Source of the DNA: an uncultured Clostridia bacterium
GTDB taxonomy: Bacteria; Bacillota; Dehalobacteriia; UBA4068; CALXSR01
Reading direction: 5' to 3'
DNA: 64,000 nt
Assembly (NCBI GenBank): GCA_944391215.1
Contig: CALXSR010000015.1
Location: 1 to 64,000 of the forward strand
Shown here piece after piece: positions 1-8,210 of this stretch; position 1 is the stretch's first letter, and each line of letters opens with the position of its first letter. The notes under the pieces were generated by a model that saw nothing but the letters and a program-made list of their open reading frames with translations, was not told the DNA's origin and did not search any database. A program made the translations under genes and the position numbers.

Positions 1-33
1 AAAATGCACAACTCTTATCCATACTCACAAAGA

Positions 34-51
34 ATTGACATTTTTGTCAAT
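34..51 (-). terminator. short perfect inverted repeat downstream of the tRNAs
   Basis: Seven-base arms (ATTGACA / TGTCAAT) enclose a 4-base loop just beyond the 3' end of the tRNA-Arg gene. On the minus strand the hairpin is followed by a weak T-rich stretch (TCTTTG). It could end the xtp-tRNA transcript or be a protein-binding site. The poor T-tract makes the terminator reading weak. Confidence 0.3.
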
Positions 52-57
52 CCTTTT

Positions 58-134
<77 letters not shown>

Positions 135-143
135 ATATAAAAT

Positions 144-217
<74 letters not shown>

Positions 218-284
218 ATAGCAAAATTAAGTATAAAACAAAATGAGAAAAAGTGCAAGAGTTATCTGCAAAAAGTCGCTTATT

Positions 285-884
285 TTAAACCGAGAAAATC
301 TTTTTTAAAATTGGTATAGCCTGCTCTACCGCTTTAGCCCGATGGCTTATTTTATTTTTTTCTGCTAAAGTTAATTGCGCCACCGTCTTTTGGTATTCAG
401 GCAAAAATAAAAGACAATCATAACCAAAACCGCCATCACCGACAGATTCTGTAGCAATTATGCCTGGGCAAACGCCTTCACAAATAAAATGGGTTCCCTG
501 CGGTATGGCAATTGCAATAGACGCTTTAAAATGAGCGCTTCTTTGTTCTTGCGATACATCGCTTAACAGTTGTAATAACAAAGTATTATTCGCTCGGTCA
601 CTTTTTTGTAACCCGGCAAAACGGGCCGAATAAACACCCGGTCGACCATCCAAAATATCCACTTCTAAGCCAGAATCATCTGCTAAGGCAACACAATTTG
701 TATATTCTGCTACAGCCCGCGCTTTTATCAATGCATTGGCGGCAAAAGAATCCCCTGTTTCTTCTGGCATAACAAATTCCGGAAAACTTGCCAAGGAATC
801 TATTTCCCAACCACAATCTTGCAACATTTCTTTTAACTCTTCTACTTTATGTAAATTTCCAGTAGCCAAAACAAGTTTTTTCAT
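285..884 (-). CDS. xtp: XTP/dITP pyrophosphatase (RdgB/HAM1 family)
   Basis: House-cleaning nucleotidase that hydrolyses non-canonical purine triphosphates (XTP, dITP, ITP) to monophosphates, keeping deaminated bases out of DNA. The protein opens with LVLATGNLHKVEEL, the family's nucleotide-binding start, and has the ADDSGLEVDIL and GRPGVYSARFAG blocks and a late SHRAKA motif. I place the start at the ATG ending at 884, giving 199 residues: it directly follows the rph stop and is preceded by AAGGGGAG. A longer frame to 914 would overlap rph. The order rph-xtp is a widespread pairing in Gram-positive bacteria and suggests translational coupling. Confidence 0.95.
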   Translation of the reverse strand: MKKLVLATGNLHKVEELKEMLQDCGWEIDSLASFPEFVMPEETGDSFAANALIKARAVAEYTNCVALADDSGLEVDILDGRPGVYSARFAGLQKSDRANNTLLLQLLSDVSQEQRSAHFKASIAIAIPQGTHFICEGVCPGIIATESVGDGGFGYDCLLFLPEYQKTVAQLTLAEKNKISHRAKAVEQAIPILKKIFSV

Positions 885-886
885 TT

Positions 887-1615
887 CTACTCCCCTTCTT
901 GATAATACAAACATTCTTTCTGGATAGAAATCAATTTTTGTATCCCTTCTTTTCCCATAGCCAACATGGTAAGCAAATCTTCTTGCGTATAAGGCGCGCC
1001 TTCAGCCGTCCCTTGTATTTCTACCAAGCTTCCATTTTCCGTCATAACTAAATTCATATCAACTCCAGCATGGCTATCTTCCATATAACACAAATCTAAA
1101 AGCAAACGGTCATTCACTTTTCCTAAACTAATAGCGGCTACAAATTGTAAAATGGGTAACCGTTGCCAGCCACATGGTTGTTTTAAAGTACGTAAAGCAT
1201 CCACTAAGGCCACCATACAACCAGTAATAGAAGCTGTCCTAGTCCCGCCATCAGCCTGCAGAACATCACAATCTAAGATAATTGTTCTTTCCCCTAAAGA
1301 GGATAAATCAACGGCAGTCCGCATACTGCGGCCGATCAATCTTTGAATTTCCTGACTGCGACCATTTACTTTGGTAGTAATCCCCTCTCTAGCATGCCTG
1401 GTTTGGGTAGCCCGCGGCAGCATCGTATATTCGGCTGTAATCCAGCCCTGGCCGCTCCCCACTAAAAATGGCGGCACTTTTTCTTCTACAGAAGCACAAC
1501 AAAGTACTTTGGTATCACCTATTGTAATCAAACAGGAACCTTCTGCATATTTCATGATTCCTCTTTCTAGATTACATGACCTTATCTCTATTTCTTTCCG
1601 GCCATCAATGCGCAT
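887..1615 (-). CDS. rph: ribonuclease PH
   Basis: Phosphorolytic 3'-5' exoribonuclease that trims the 3' ends of tRNA precursors. The 242-residue length is normal. Recognisable blocks include the start RIDGRKEIEIR, the GSGQGWITAEYTMLPRAT region (residues about 53-70), the arginine-rich RSQEIQRLIGRSMR segment and DCDVLQADGGTRTASITG, which contributes the phosphate and active-site residues. It is first in a short minus-strand unit with xtp and possibly the two tRNAs, a fitting context for a tRNA-processing enzyme. No clear promoter is visible in the 130 bases upstream. Confidence 0.96.
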   Translation of the reverse strand: MRIDGRKEIEIRSCNLERGIMKYAEGSCLITIGDTKVLCCASVEEKVPPFLVGSGQGWITAEYTMLPRATQTRHAREGITTKVNGRSQEIQRLIGRSMRTAVDLSSLGERTIILDCDVLQADGGTRTASITGCMVALVDALRTLKQPCGWQRLPILQFVAAISLGKVNDRLLLDLCYMEDSHAGVDMNLVMTENGSLVEIQGTAEGAPYTQEDLLTMLAMGKEGIQKLISIQKECLYYQEGE

Positions 1616-1748
1616 TTTTTAACCCCATTCCCCAATAAAAGTTTACTCATTTATGATTGTTCCTCAATGAACCAGTATTTCAAATCATCCACCAGCACTG
1701 ACCATACAGTTAATTATTATAATACAATCCTCAAATACATAAGAATTT

Positions 1749-2204
1749 TTATTGTTTCTTTTCCATAATAAAGTTTATAAACACAACCCCTTGCCGTACT
1801 AGTTGTTGCTCTTTGATAACCCGATACCCTCTTTTTTCAAAGAAAGGTCTCGCCGTAATAGAAGCATGCGTAATAATTACCCCTGGAGCCGCCTTTTCCA
1901 ACTTATCACAAATTACTGTAGCAACGCCTTTTTTTTGATAATCTTTATGAACAAACAATCGGTTCAAATAACCTGCTTTATCGATATCGCCAAAACCTAT
2001 TATAACTTTGTCATCAAGCGCAACAATACTATAATGTTCCTGGAATGACTGCTGCCATTTTTCTAAATCCACCTGCCCCGTTGCCCATACGTCTAATTGT
2101 TTTTTGGTATAATCTTTTGCATTTACGGAATGCACTGTATTGTAAAACAGTTCTGCCAATGCTGCACAATCCGCTGGCTCATATTCTCTAACAATCATTT
2201 TCAT
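1749..2204 (-). CDS. GNAT family N-acetyltransferase
   Basis: Acetyl-CoA dependent acetyltransferase of unknown substrate. The sequence shows the GNAT order: an N-terminal REYEPADCAALAELFY segment, the strand LNRLFVHKDYQKKGVATVICDKLE with the acetyl-CoA-binding Q/RxxGxA loop (QKKGVA), and a C-terminal FFEKRGYRVIKEQ motif typical of the YafP/ElaA-like subgroup. The start is put at the ATG ending at 2204 because upstream residues (to 2246) look unlike the family and AGGGA lies upstream; the ATG ending at 2198 is also possible. It stands alone between rph and the amidase gene. Substrate not predictable. Confidence 0.85.
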   Translation of the reverse strand: MKMIVREYEPADCAALAELFYNTVHSVNAKDYTKKQLDVWATGQVDLEKWQQSFQEHYSIVALDDKVIIGFGDIDKAGYLNRLFVHKDYQKKGVATVICDKLEKAAPGVIITHASITARPFFEKRGYRVIKEQQLVRQGVVFINFIMEKKQ

Positions 2205-2441
2205 TTCTGTAAATTTCCCTTTTTTACGGCATAATATTATATCCAAAAGTTATCACAATGCTTCACTGCAATCGTTGGAATCATCCCTTAACCATATTGA
2301 AAGAAGAAAAGAAAAGACCCATGTTTATTGAAACAACTAACGACAAAGCAAAGCCTGCCTTGCTGTTTTTCTTAAACACAGGTCTGTACTACTCTTTGCC
2401 TTTTTCTTTTACTTTATGCTACCATATTTTTCCTATTTTGC

Positions 2442-4118
2442 CTATTTAAAAAAGTCAGCAAGTCCAGAGGTAATCGCTTGCGCATATTGGGCCCGAAAAG
2501 ACTCAGTACCCAACAATTTTTCTTCTTCCGGATTAGAAATAAATGCTGTTTCAATTAAAGCAGAAGGCATTAGGGATTCGCGAATCACTACAAAACGATC
2601 TTCTCGAATTCCATAATTGGAAAGCCCCGTTTGAGCAACAATTTGGTTTTGCAAACACTCTGCCAAACGCAATCGTTCCGCTCTATTGTAGCGGCTATTG
2701 TCTGCTGGAGCATAAATCCAAGTAGAAGCGCCCTTAGCAGCAGAGGAGGTAAAAGAATTCACATGAATACTCAAAAAGATATCTGCATTATTAACATTAC
2801 TAACCCATGCTCTTTCTTCTAACGTTAAATAAGAATAGCCATTACGGGTTAAAATTACTTTCGCACCAGCATCCATTAACTTTTTCTGAGTTTTTAAAGT
2901 AATATCTAATGTAATATCCGATTCTTGTAAACCGCTAGCGCCTACTGCGCCAACATCAATATTTTGCGATGTTTTATAGCCACCATGCCCGGCATCAATA
3001 ACAATCGTTTTCCCTATCAGTGGCGAAGTTCCGATATGCAGCGTTATCATTTTTCCATCGGCGCTTTGTTCTATATCATAATATAACTCTTTTTGCCACT
3101 CTATGCTGATGCCATTGCTATGTTCCCCGGTCCAAGCCATTTTGTGAATAGCATCATTTAAAATGCCGTTAGCCAATTCGCCATTTAAAGCACAGTCAGT
3201 AATCAGTTCCAATCCTTTGCCATTTCTCATTTCTGTCAGCTGATAATCAATATGCCCTTGTGATTCTAGCACAATATCCATTCCTAAAGACACTTTTTGA
3301 AAAGTAACATTTGCAGTACCTGGCGGTTCCCCAAAACCGTTCCAGAACATGGTCGGCGCAGCTGCCGTTGGAGAAGTAACCGAGGAAGTGGCCGTATCCA
3401 AATAGCGAATATATAAAAAGGGCACATAACCTTCTTTTCCAGTTTCTGTCCGGACATAGTACCAATCGCCACTTCTGGCTAAAATTGTCATATTCGTACC
3501 GCGTGTTAAACGACTAATAATGGTCCCATTATTATCCGGTTTTGCCCGCAAATTCAATGTATCCGAATCCACTGTAGCTCTTTGTTTGCCGCTGTTATCC
3601 GAACTGCTGTTATTATCCCCCGTTGTTGGCTTATCTAAATCCAACGCAGCCTGCATTAACCAACTGGCCACCCAACCTGTGCTACCATCCGTCATTTGTA
3701 TTTGATACCAGTCTCCCTTTAGGGTTAAAACAGGCAGTACCATATCGTCTAAAAAGGAACCAATAACAGCATAATTGGTACCCGGCCCGGAACGGATATT
3801 TACCGTTCCCCCAGCTAATTTCACATAATCCGGATAAGCTTGATCCACCACTTTTGTATATAAAGCTAATATCCAACCTTCTTTTCCATCTGCTAAAGTA
3901 ATTTTATACCAGCCATCTTTTTCCGCCACAGTAGTAAATTGCTCGCCTTTTTGTATTTGAGCAACAATATCATATGCCGTACTGGCCCCCTCCCGCACAT
4001 TTAACACTTGCGCCGTAATTTCAATACGATACGCAGCCATTGCATACTGTTGCTGGCCAAATAAAAGAAATGATAAACAAAATAGGCATAAAAAAAGACA
4101 TTTACTCCAATTTTTCAT
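2442..4118 (-). CDS. N-acetylmuramoyl-L-alanine amidase with three SH3b domains
   Basis: Secreted peptidoglycan hydrolase cutting the bond between MurNAc and the stem peptide. Residues 1-29 form a signal peptide with a Leu/Phe core ending at AMA. Three bacterial SH3 (wall-binding) repeats follow at roughly 30-92, 97-157 and 178-240, each with the LNVREG/VNIRSG/LNLRAK and GW(I/V) or GYV signatures. A Ser/Asn linker precedes repeat 3. Residues about 255-365 resemble an AMIN-like beta domain. The Amidase_3 catalytic domain covers about 370-558, with zinc ligands in DAGHGG, LQESD and SIHVNS and the catalytic Glu in LIETAFISNPEEE. RBS GGGGG lies 6 bases before the ATG. It resembles CwlD/AmiC-type enzymes, and the exact role (daughter-cell separation or sporulation) is unknown. 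Confidence 0.94.
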   Translation of the reverse strand: MKNWSKCLFLCLFCLSFLLFGQQQYAMAAYRIEITAQVLNVREGASTAYDIVAQIQKGEQFTTVAEKDGWYKITLADGKEGWILALYTKVVDQAYPDYVKLAGGTVNIRSGPGTNYAVIGSFLDDMVLPVLTLKGDWYQIQMTDGSTGWVASWLMQAALDLDKPTTGDNNSSSDNSGKQRATVDSDTLNLRAKPDNNGTIISRLTRGTNMTILARSGDWYYVRTETGKEGYVPFLYIRYLDTATSSVTSPTAAAPTMFWNGFGEPPGTANVTFQKVSLGMDIVLESQGHIDYQLTEMRNGKGLELITDCALNGELANGILNDAIHKMAWTGEHSNGISIEWQKELYYDIEQSADGKMITLHIGTSPLIGKTIVIDAGHGGYKTSQNIDVGAVGASGLQESDITLDITLKTQKKLMDAGAKVILTRNGYSYLTLEERAWVSNVNNADIFLSIHVNSFTSSAAKGASTWIYAPADNSRYNRAERLRLAECLQNQIVAQTGLSNYGIREDRFVVIRESLMPSALIETAFISNPEEEKLLGTESFRAQYAQAITSGLADFFK

Positions 4119-4208
4119 GTTTTGCCCCCAAAAAATGCATTTTTTTTAATATTCTCCCCCCAACAATATCTTTCCTGCCCCAGAAAAAGTGAAAAATGAA
4201 AACAAAAA

Positions 4209-4226
4209 GCCATCCTTATGGATGGC
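4209..4226 (-). terminator. intrinsic terminator (minus strand) with no obvious gene upstream
   Basis: A perfect 7-bp stem GCCATCC / GGATGGC with loop TTAT is followed on the minus strand by TTTTTGTTTT. On the plus strand only AAAA follows, so the minus orientation is preferred. The closest minus-strand gene upstream is the GerM-like gene ending at 4803, beyond the oppositely directed XRE gene. It therefore either ends a long antisense 3' tail or an unannotated RNA in 4227-4429. Confidence 0.6.
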
Positions 4227-4429
4227 AAAATACATACCGTTTGCAATAGTTAGGGTAACATAACAAAAGGGATACTGACAAAGGTTCCTTTTGTAAAAGA
4301 CAAGCATAATAGAAGAAAGAATAGTAATACTAACCTTAATTAAGGCTAAAGGAACTTAAGAATTAAGCAACTGTAATTAAATGCTAATCTGACATAAAAT
4401 AAAACTATAAAATAAATGGAGTACGATCA
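4227..4429. other. intergenic region upstream of the XRE gene
   Basis: AT-rich stretch with no protein-coding frame I can support. It contains a palindrome CCTTAATTAAGG (about 4334-4345) and a spaced inverted pair AAGGTTCCTTT (about 4281) and AAAGGAACTT (about 4348), giving a potential long hairpin. It must contain the promoter of the XRE gene at 4430, but no clean -35/-10 pair stands out. It might also encode a small minus-strand RNA ending at the hairpin at 4209-4226. Confidence 0.3.
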
Positions 4430-4771
4430 ATGGAAAACATCTCAAGAATTATAGGAAATAATATCCGTGTACAAAGAAAATTACGGAACATGACCAGGGA
4501 ACAATTGGCTGAAGCTTTAGATTTAGATACCGCTTATTTAGGGCAATGCGAAAGAGGAGAAAGACAATTAGGGTTAACAAAAACCATAGAAATTATCAAC
4601 TTTTTCGGTATCACCGCCAATGACATCATTTCTATCAACACCAATAAAGAAACAGCCAATAAAGAAATATATATAAAAGAAATCAATTCTATTTTAAAAG
4701 AATGTTCCGATAATCAACTGCTCGCTATTTTACATTGCGTTACCCCTCTTGTTAGTTTTTTAAAGGAATAA
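4430..4771 (+). CDS. XRE-family helix-turn-helix regulator
   Basis: A 113-residue DNA-binding protein. Residues about 8-62 form a Cro/CI helix-turn-helix: IGNNIRVQRKLRNMTREQLAEALDLDTAYLGQCERGERQL (the usual xxLA...L..s.lsxiErGxr pattern). The remaining about 50 residues are a short Lys/Glu-rich helical tail, too small for a known sensor domain. The start ATG follows TGGAG at 8 bases. It is transcribed alone, opposite to its neighbours. Similar short XRE proteins occur in many Clostridia, sometimes controlling sporulation or antibiotic stress genes, but no target can be assigned here. Confidence 0.88.
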   Translation: MENISRIIGNNIRVQRKLRNMTREQLAEALDLDTAYLGQCERGERQLGLTKTIEIINFFGITANDIISINTNKETANKEIYIKEINSILKECSDNQLLAILHCVTPLVSFLKE

Positions 4772-4802
4772 AGGCCTCTCCAATCCGCCATATATCTTCA
4801 TC

Positions 4803-5456
4803 TTATTCACTGCTGGCGGAATCCACTAAAAGTGGCTGAGAAATATCCACATAACCAGCAATCGTTTCCACTTCCTGGCCTTCTATTAAAATTTGCACTT
4901 TCTGCACAGAAGAAAACTGCCCTAGCGTCTTAACAATAGATTGTACGGTTAACAGTTCTTTTTGCGCATTATCCTCATGGTTATAAATTAGCTTATCATT
5001 AAAATCCACAACACACAAACCGTCTTCTTTTATATTGACACTGCGCAACGCTACCCCTTGCGGTATTGTTGCCAAAAGACTGCTGACTGCCTGCGGTCCT
5101 TTGATCAGTTCTAAAATCGTACTTTTAGCAATTCCTTCCTCTTTTAAAATGGTCCTGCTTTCCGCTATTAAATTCCCATTTTCATCAGCAAAGTATAATA
5201 GAATATCCCGCGTTTCCGCGTCCGACGAAAAATCTGTAGTATTTGCGTCAGGAGGTTTTGGTGTTTGCGGATTTTGTTCTATCCCATCTTTTTGTCCTGT
5301 TTGGGGAGATTCCTCTTGTCCTATTTCATTTTGTAATTCCCCATTTTTCCAGGCTTGTAAACGCTCAATCGCTTCGCAACCGCAAAACATTGAAACCAAT
5401 AAACCTATTAGGATGCATAATGCAATTTTTTTTCCGTATTTTTTCTTTCCCGGCAT
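4803..5456 (-). CDS. GerM-like lipoprotein (GerMN domain)
   Basis: Probable membrane-anchored lipoprotein of 217 residues. A positively charged start (GKKKYGKK) and a hydrophobic stretch lead to a lipobox-like MFCGC near residue 28. After a Gln/Glu/Pro-rich linker (about 35-75), residues about 80-205 form a GerMN domain: RDILLYFADENGNLIAESR, then ILELIKGPQ and IPQGVALRSVNIKEDGLCVVDFNDKL. In Bacillus the two-domain GerM is needed for sporulation and germination; single-GerMN lipoproteins also occur in non-sporulating species, so the name indicates the domain rather than a proven function. It lies 75 bases downstream of the TAXI gene and may be cotranscribed with it. Confidence 0.83.
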   Translation of the reverse strand: MPGKKKYGKKIALCILIGLLVSMFCGCEAIERLQAWKNGELQNEIGQEESPQTGQKDGIEQNPQTPKPPDANTTDFSSDAETRDILLYFADENGNLIAESRTILKEEGIAKSTILELIKGPQAVSSLLATIPQGVALRSVNIKEDGLCVVDFNDKLIYNHEDNAQKELLTVQSIVKTLGQFSSVQKVQILIEGQEVETIAGYVDISQPLLVDSASSE

Positions 5457-5531
5457 ACCATGGCCTCCCTTTTTTCCACTTGCTTCAATATATGGAAAGG
5501 TAGTCCAGTTTATGCCGGGAAATCAAATCTT

Positions 5532-6518
5532 TTATTTTATACCCTCTTTTTCTGATCGGTAAAACAATATCGCACCATTATGATAAAGATTATTGGCAAT
5601 CATATCATCCTCTTTGTTCGGCAAGGAAAAGGACATTTGCGGTATCATATTTTGCAAAGATTCCTCTTGTCCATTTAAAACTTGCAAAAATTGTTCTACC
5701 GTCTTTGCCTCTAAATTGGGACTCGCTATCACAAAACCGACAAAACCAGGCGCCGGCATATCCACCCAATAGGCCTTTGATATCCCTTTATGGATGGTAC
5801 TGATGCGGATATCATCGTTTTCAGCAGCTAATTTTTGCAGAACAGGCTCTTCTATTGTCACAGGACGAAAAGGATAGTCTTGCGCCAATTCACGATAAAC
5901 AGTAGGCAAACTGGTACCTCCTAAATGATTGATACAAAGCGCCTCAATACTGCCATCACGAAATCCCTTTTCCGCAATATCCCAGGAACCCGTTATCATT
6001 TGCACATCATATTCTTCCCATCCGTATGCCTCTATCACTTTTTTAAGCAGTTCCACCGTACTACTATTTTCCTCCCCTACATAGATACTTTTCCCTTTTA
6101 ATTGGGCAAATTCAGTCAAGCTAGAACTGTTTTGGACAACAACACCCATTGGCCACTGCGCATAGGTAAAACAAATGGGTAATGAATTTTCCCCTTTTTC
6201 CTTTTCGTTTAAACTATGATAATAGCGGAAATAATCATAACTGTTTACTTGCGCCAAGTCCACTTGCCCTTTCCGTAACAATAAAATATTTTCGCTGCTA
6301 CCAACTGTACTCAAATGAGCAATTTTCTTTGCCGTTTGCCCGTTTTCATTATAAATAGCGCTAAAAGCTTCCACAGCTCGATAGCCTTGCGAGGACAAAG
6401 GCCCGGAAGCAAAAACTAAAATATCTTCTTCGGCATTGTTTTGCCAAGGGAAACTGCAAGCGGCCAATCCCCAGAAAAGACAAAAACAAAAAACGATCAA
6501 CAACAATTTTTTGCGCAT
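5532..6518 (-). CDS. TAXI-family TRAP transporter solute-binding lipoprotein
   Basis: Extracytoplasmic binding protein of 328 residues. The signal sequence ends in the lipobox LAAC (Cys about 21). The mature part shows the TAXI pattern: ILVFASGPLSSQGYRAVEAFSAIYNE at the start, VGSSENILLLRKGQVDLAQVNSYDYFR (ligand pocket), FTYAQWPMGVVVQNSSSLTEFAQLKGKSIYVGEENSS and the C-terminal YWVDMPAPGFVGFVIAS region. TAXI proteins normally feed a fused TRAP permease (dctQM) with carboxylates such as glutamate or 2-oxoglutarate. No TRAP permease lies in this window, so it is an orphan or serves a distant permease. RBS AGGAGG is well placed before the ATG. Confidence 0.88.
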   Translation of the reverse strand: MRKKLLLIVFCFCLFWGLAACSFPWQNNAEEDILVFASGPLSSQGYRAVEAFSAIYNENGQTAKKIAHLSTVGSSENILLLRKGQVDLAQVNSYDYFRYYHSLNEKEKGENSLPICFTYAQWPMGVVVQNSSSLTEFAQLKGKSIYVGEENSSTVELLKKVIEAYGWEEYDVQMITGSWDIAEKGFRDGSIEALCINHLGGTSLPTVYRELAQDYPFRPVTIEEPVLQKLAAENDDIRISTIHKGISKAYWVDMPAPGFVGFVIASPNLEAKTVEQFLQVLNGQEESLQNMIPQMSFSLPNKEDDMIANNLYHNGAILFYRSEKEGIK

Positions 6519-6534
6519 ATTTTATCCTCCTAAA

Positions 6535-6558
6535 AAAGAAGCCGGCTAAAAGCCGGCT
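6535..6558 (-). terminator. intrinsic terminator after hisC
   Basis: Stem AGCCGGCT / AGCCGGCT with an AT loop, followed on the minus strand by TTCTTTTTTA. It lies just downstream of the hisC stop and closes the paaK-ACT-hisC unit. It also separates that unit from the TAXI gene, whose RBS lies immediately after the T-tract. Confidence 0.9.
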
Positions 6559-6578
6559 GTACTACATGCAGTATCCCT

Positions 6579-7673
6579 TTAAGCCAATACTTCCTTCAAA
6601 GCCTCTATAAACCGTTCGTTTTCCTTCATGGTACCGATACTTACTCGAATAGCTTGCGGCTTACCAAAAACATCTCCGGTGCGAATAATAATGCCTTTCC
6701 GCAAAAAAGCCTGGAATACATCCTGACAATTTTTACCCACCTGTACTAAAATAAAATTTGCTTGTGAAGGATAATAGGCTAATCCCATTGCAGTAAACTG
6801 CTGATAAAGATACCTTTTCCCTTCTTGATTTATGCGATAATAGGTCGCCACATGCTCTTCATCCGCTAAAGCGGCAACTGCCGCCGCTTGCGCGATTAGG
6901 TTAACATTAAAAGCCGGCCGTACCCGGTTGAGCATAGCCACTGTTTCTTTTTTGGCAATTCCATAACCAATACGCAAACCGGCTAAACCATAAATTTTAG
7001 AGAAGGTACGCAACATAATGGCGTTATCGTATTGCAAAGCATACGATTGTCCATCTTCAAAATCGGCATCCTTATCCACAAATTCAGCATAGGCAGCGTC
7101 AAATACCACCATGACAGAAGCAGGAACCTTTTTCATAAAGGAGGCAATTTCCTCTTTCCCCAAAATAGCGCCGGTTGGATTATTTGGATTACAAAGTACA
7201 ATCATTTTGGTTTTTGCCGTAATAGCAAAAAGCATTGCCGTTAAATCAATTTTTCCATCTTGATCCAAAGGCACCAAAACTGGTTTGCCATCCATAATCC
7301 GGGTAACAATTTCATATTCGGAAAAAGTAGGTTCAGCAATAATCACTTCATCACCTGGATTGATATAGGTTTTGGCCAAAATTTCCAGCAACTCATCAGA
7401 ACCATTGCCCGCAATAATATTTTCCATCTCTATATGCATCTTTTGCGCTAAGGCTTGCCGTAACGCAAAACAATCCGCATCCGGATAAAAATGCACCCGA
7501 TAGACGGCTTCCTGCATCGCCTGTATCGCTTTTGCGGATGCACCCAAGGGGTTTTCATTAGAGGCCATTTTAATAACGTCCCCAATGCACAATTCTCTTT
7601 TTACCTCTTCAATCGGTTTTCCCGGCACATAGGGTTTCATTTGTAAAATCGCTTCTCTGTTTTTTACAGTCAT
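6579..7673 (-). CDS. hisC: histidinol-phosphate / aromatic aminotransferase (HisC family)
   Basis: PLP-dependent class-I/II aminotransferase of 364 residues. Signatures: IKMASNENPLG near the start, AGNGSDELLEILAKTYINPGDEV, CNPNNPTGAILGKEE, FDAAYAEFVD, and the PLP-lysine motif RTFSKIYGLAGLRIGYG (Lys about 225). HisC enzymes convert histidinol phosphate and 2-oxoglutarate, and many also transaminate Phe and Tyr. No other his gene is nearby. The partners upstream are an ACT protein and a phenylacetate-CoA ligase behind a T-box, so an aromatic aminotransferase role is at least as likely as histidine synthesis. RBS AGGAGG lies 8 bases before the ATG. Family certain, substrate inferred. Confidence 0.9.
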   Translation of the reverse strand: MTVKNREAILQMKPYVPGKPIEEVKRELCIGDVIKMASNENPLGASAKAIQAMQEAVYRVHFYPDADCFALRQALAQKMHIEMENIIAGNGSDELLEILAKTYINPGDEVIIAEPTFSEYEIVTRIMDGKPVLVPLDQDGKIDLTAMLFAITAKTKMIVLCNPNNPTGAILGKEEIASFMKKVPASVMVVFDAAYAEFVDKDADFEDGQSYALQYDNAIMLRTFSKIYGLAGLRIGYGIAKKETVAMLNRVRPAFNVNLIAQAAAVAALADEEHVATYYRINQEGKRYLYQQFTAMGLAYYPSQANFILVQVGKNCQDVFQAFLRKGIIIRTGDVFGKPQAIRVSIGTMKENERFIEALKEVLA

Positions 7674-7695
7674 TCTGCAACCTCCTAAAAGGGGC

Positions 7696-8136
7696 TTATA
7701 ATTTTAAAAGCTCGTCATTATCAATGGCTTTAATATTATTTTCCGCCAATGCCTTCAAAGCTTCTTCCGTATTTTCTACTCTTAAGACATGAATGGCATA
7801 TTCTCCTCTTTTACCAATAAAAGCATAAACATATTCCAAATTAATATCTTTAGCCCGCAATACATTCAGCACTTTCGCTAAAGCACCCGGTTTATCCGGC
7901 ATTTCAACAGCAATTACTTGGGTAGCGCTAGTGGTAAAACCTGCGGCTTTTAATACTTCATAAGCCTTATCCGGATGATCCACAATTAAACGGACAATAC
8001 CAAAGTCCGTCGTATCCGCAACACAAAGGGCGCGAATATTAATATTGGCCTGGCTTAGGGTATCAGCCACCTCAGCCAACCGACCTTTTTTATTTTCCAG
8101 GAAAATAGAAATTTGTTTAATATATTGTCCTTCCAT
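7696..8136 (-). CDS. tandem ACT-domain protein
   Basis: A 146-residue protein made of two ACT domains: residues about 4-70 (QISIFLENKKGRLAEVADTLSQANINIRAL) and about 72-140 (VIAVEMPDKPGALAKVLNVLRAKDINLEYVYAF). Both have the xGxL/A loop that binds amino acids at dimer interfaces. No enzyme domain is attached, so it is probably a free-standing amino-acid sensor. Tandem-ACT proteins are frequently encoded beside phenylacetate-CoA ligase genes in anaerobes, as here (75 bases from paaK, 23 bases from hisC). RBS GAGGGGG precedes the ATG. A regulatory role toward PaaK or HisC is inferred, not shown. Confidence 0.88.
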   Translation of the reverse strand: MEGQYIKQISIFLENKKGRLAEVADTLSQANINIRALCVADTTDFGIVRLIVDHPDKAYEVLKAAGFTTSATQVIAVEMPDKPGALAKVLNVLRAKDINLEYVYAFIGKRGEYAIHVLRVENTEEALKALAENNIKAIDNDELLKL

Positions 8137-8210
8137 TTCATTACCCCCTCTTTTTCATCGCATAAACGAAACTTCCACACTAAAATAGTTTTCCCTGCTT
8201 GTCTGAATTC

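Noticed and set aside
5035-5562. Plus-strand open frame of 175 codons
   Set aside because: It is the reverse shadow of the GerM-like and TAXI genes, whose reading frames have clear domains.
6579-7673. Histidine biosynthesis operon
   Set aside because: hisC is the only his-type gene. Its partners are paaK and an ACT protein, pointing to aromatic metabolism.
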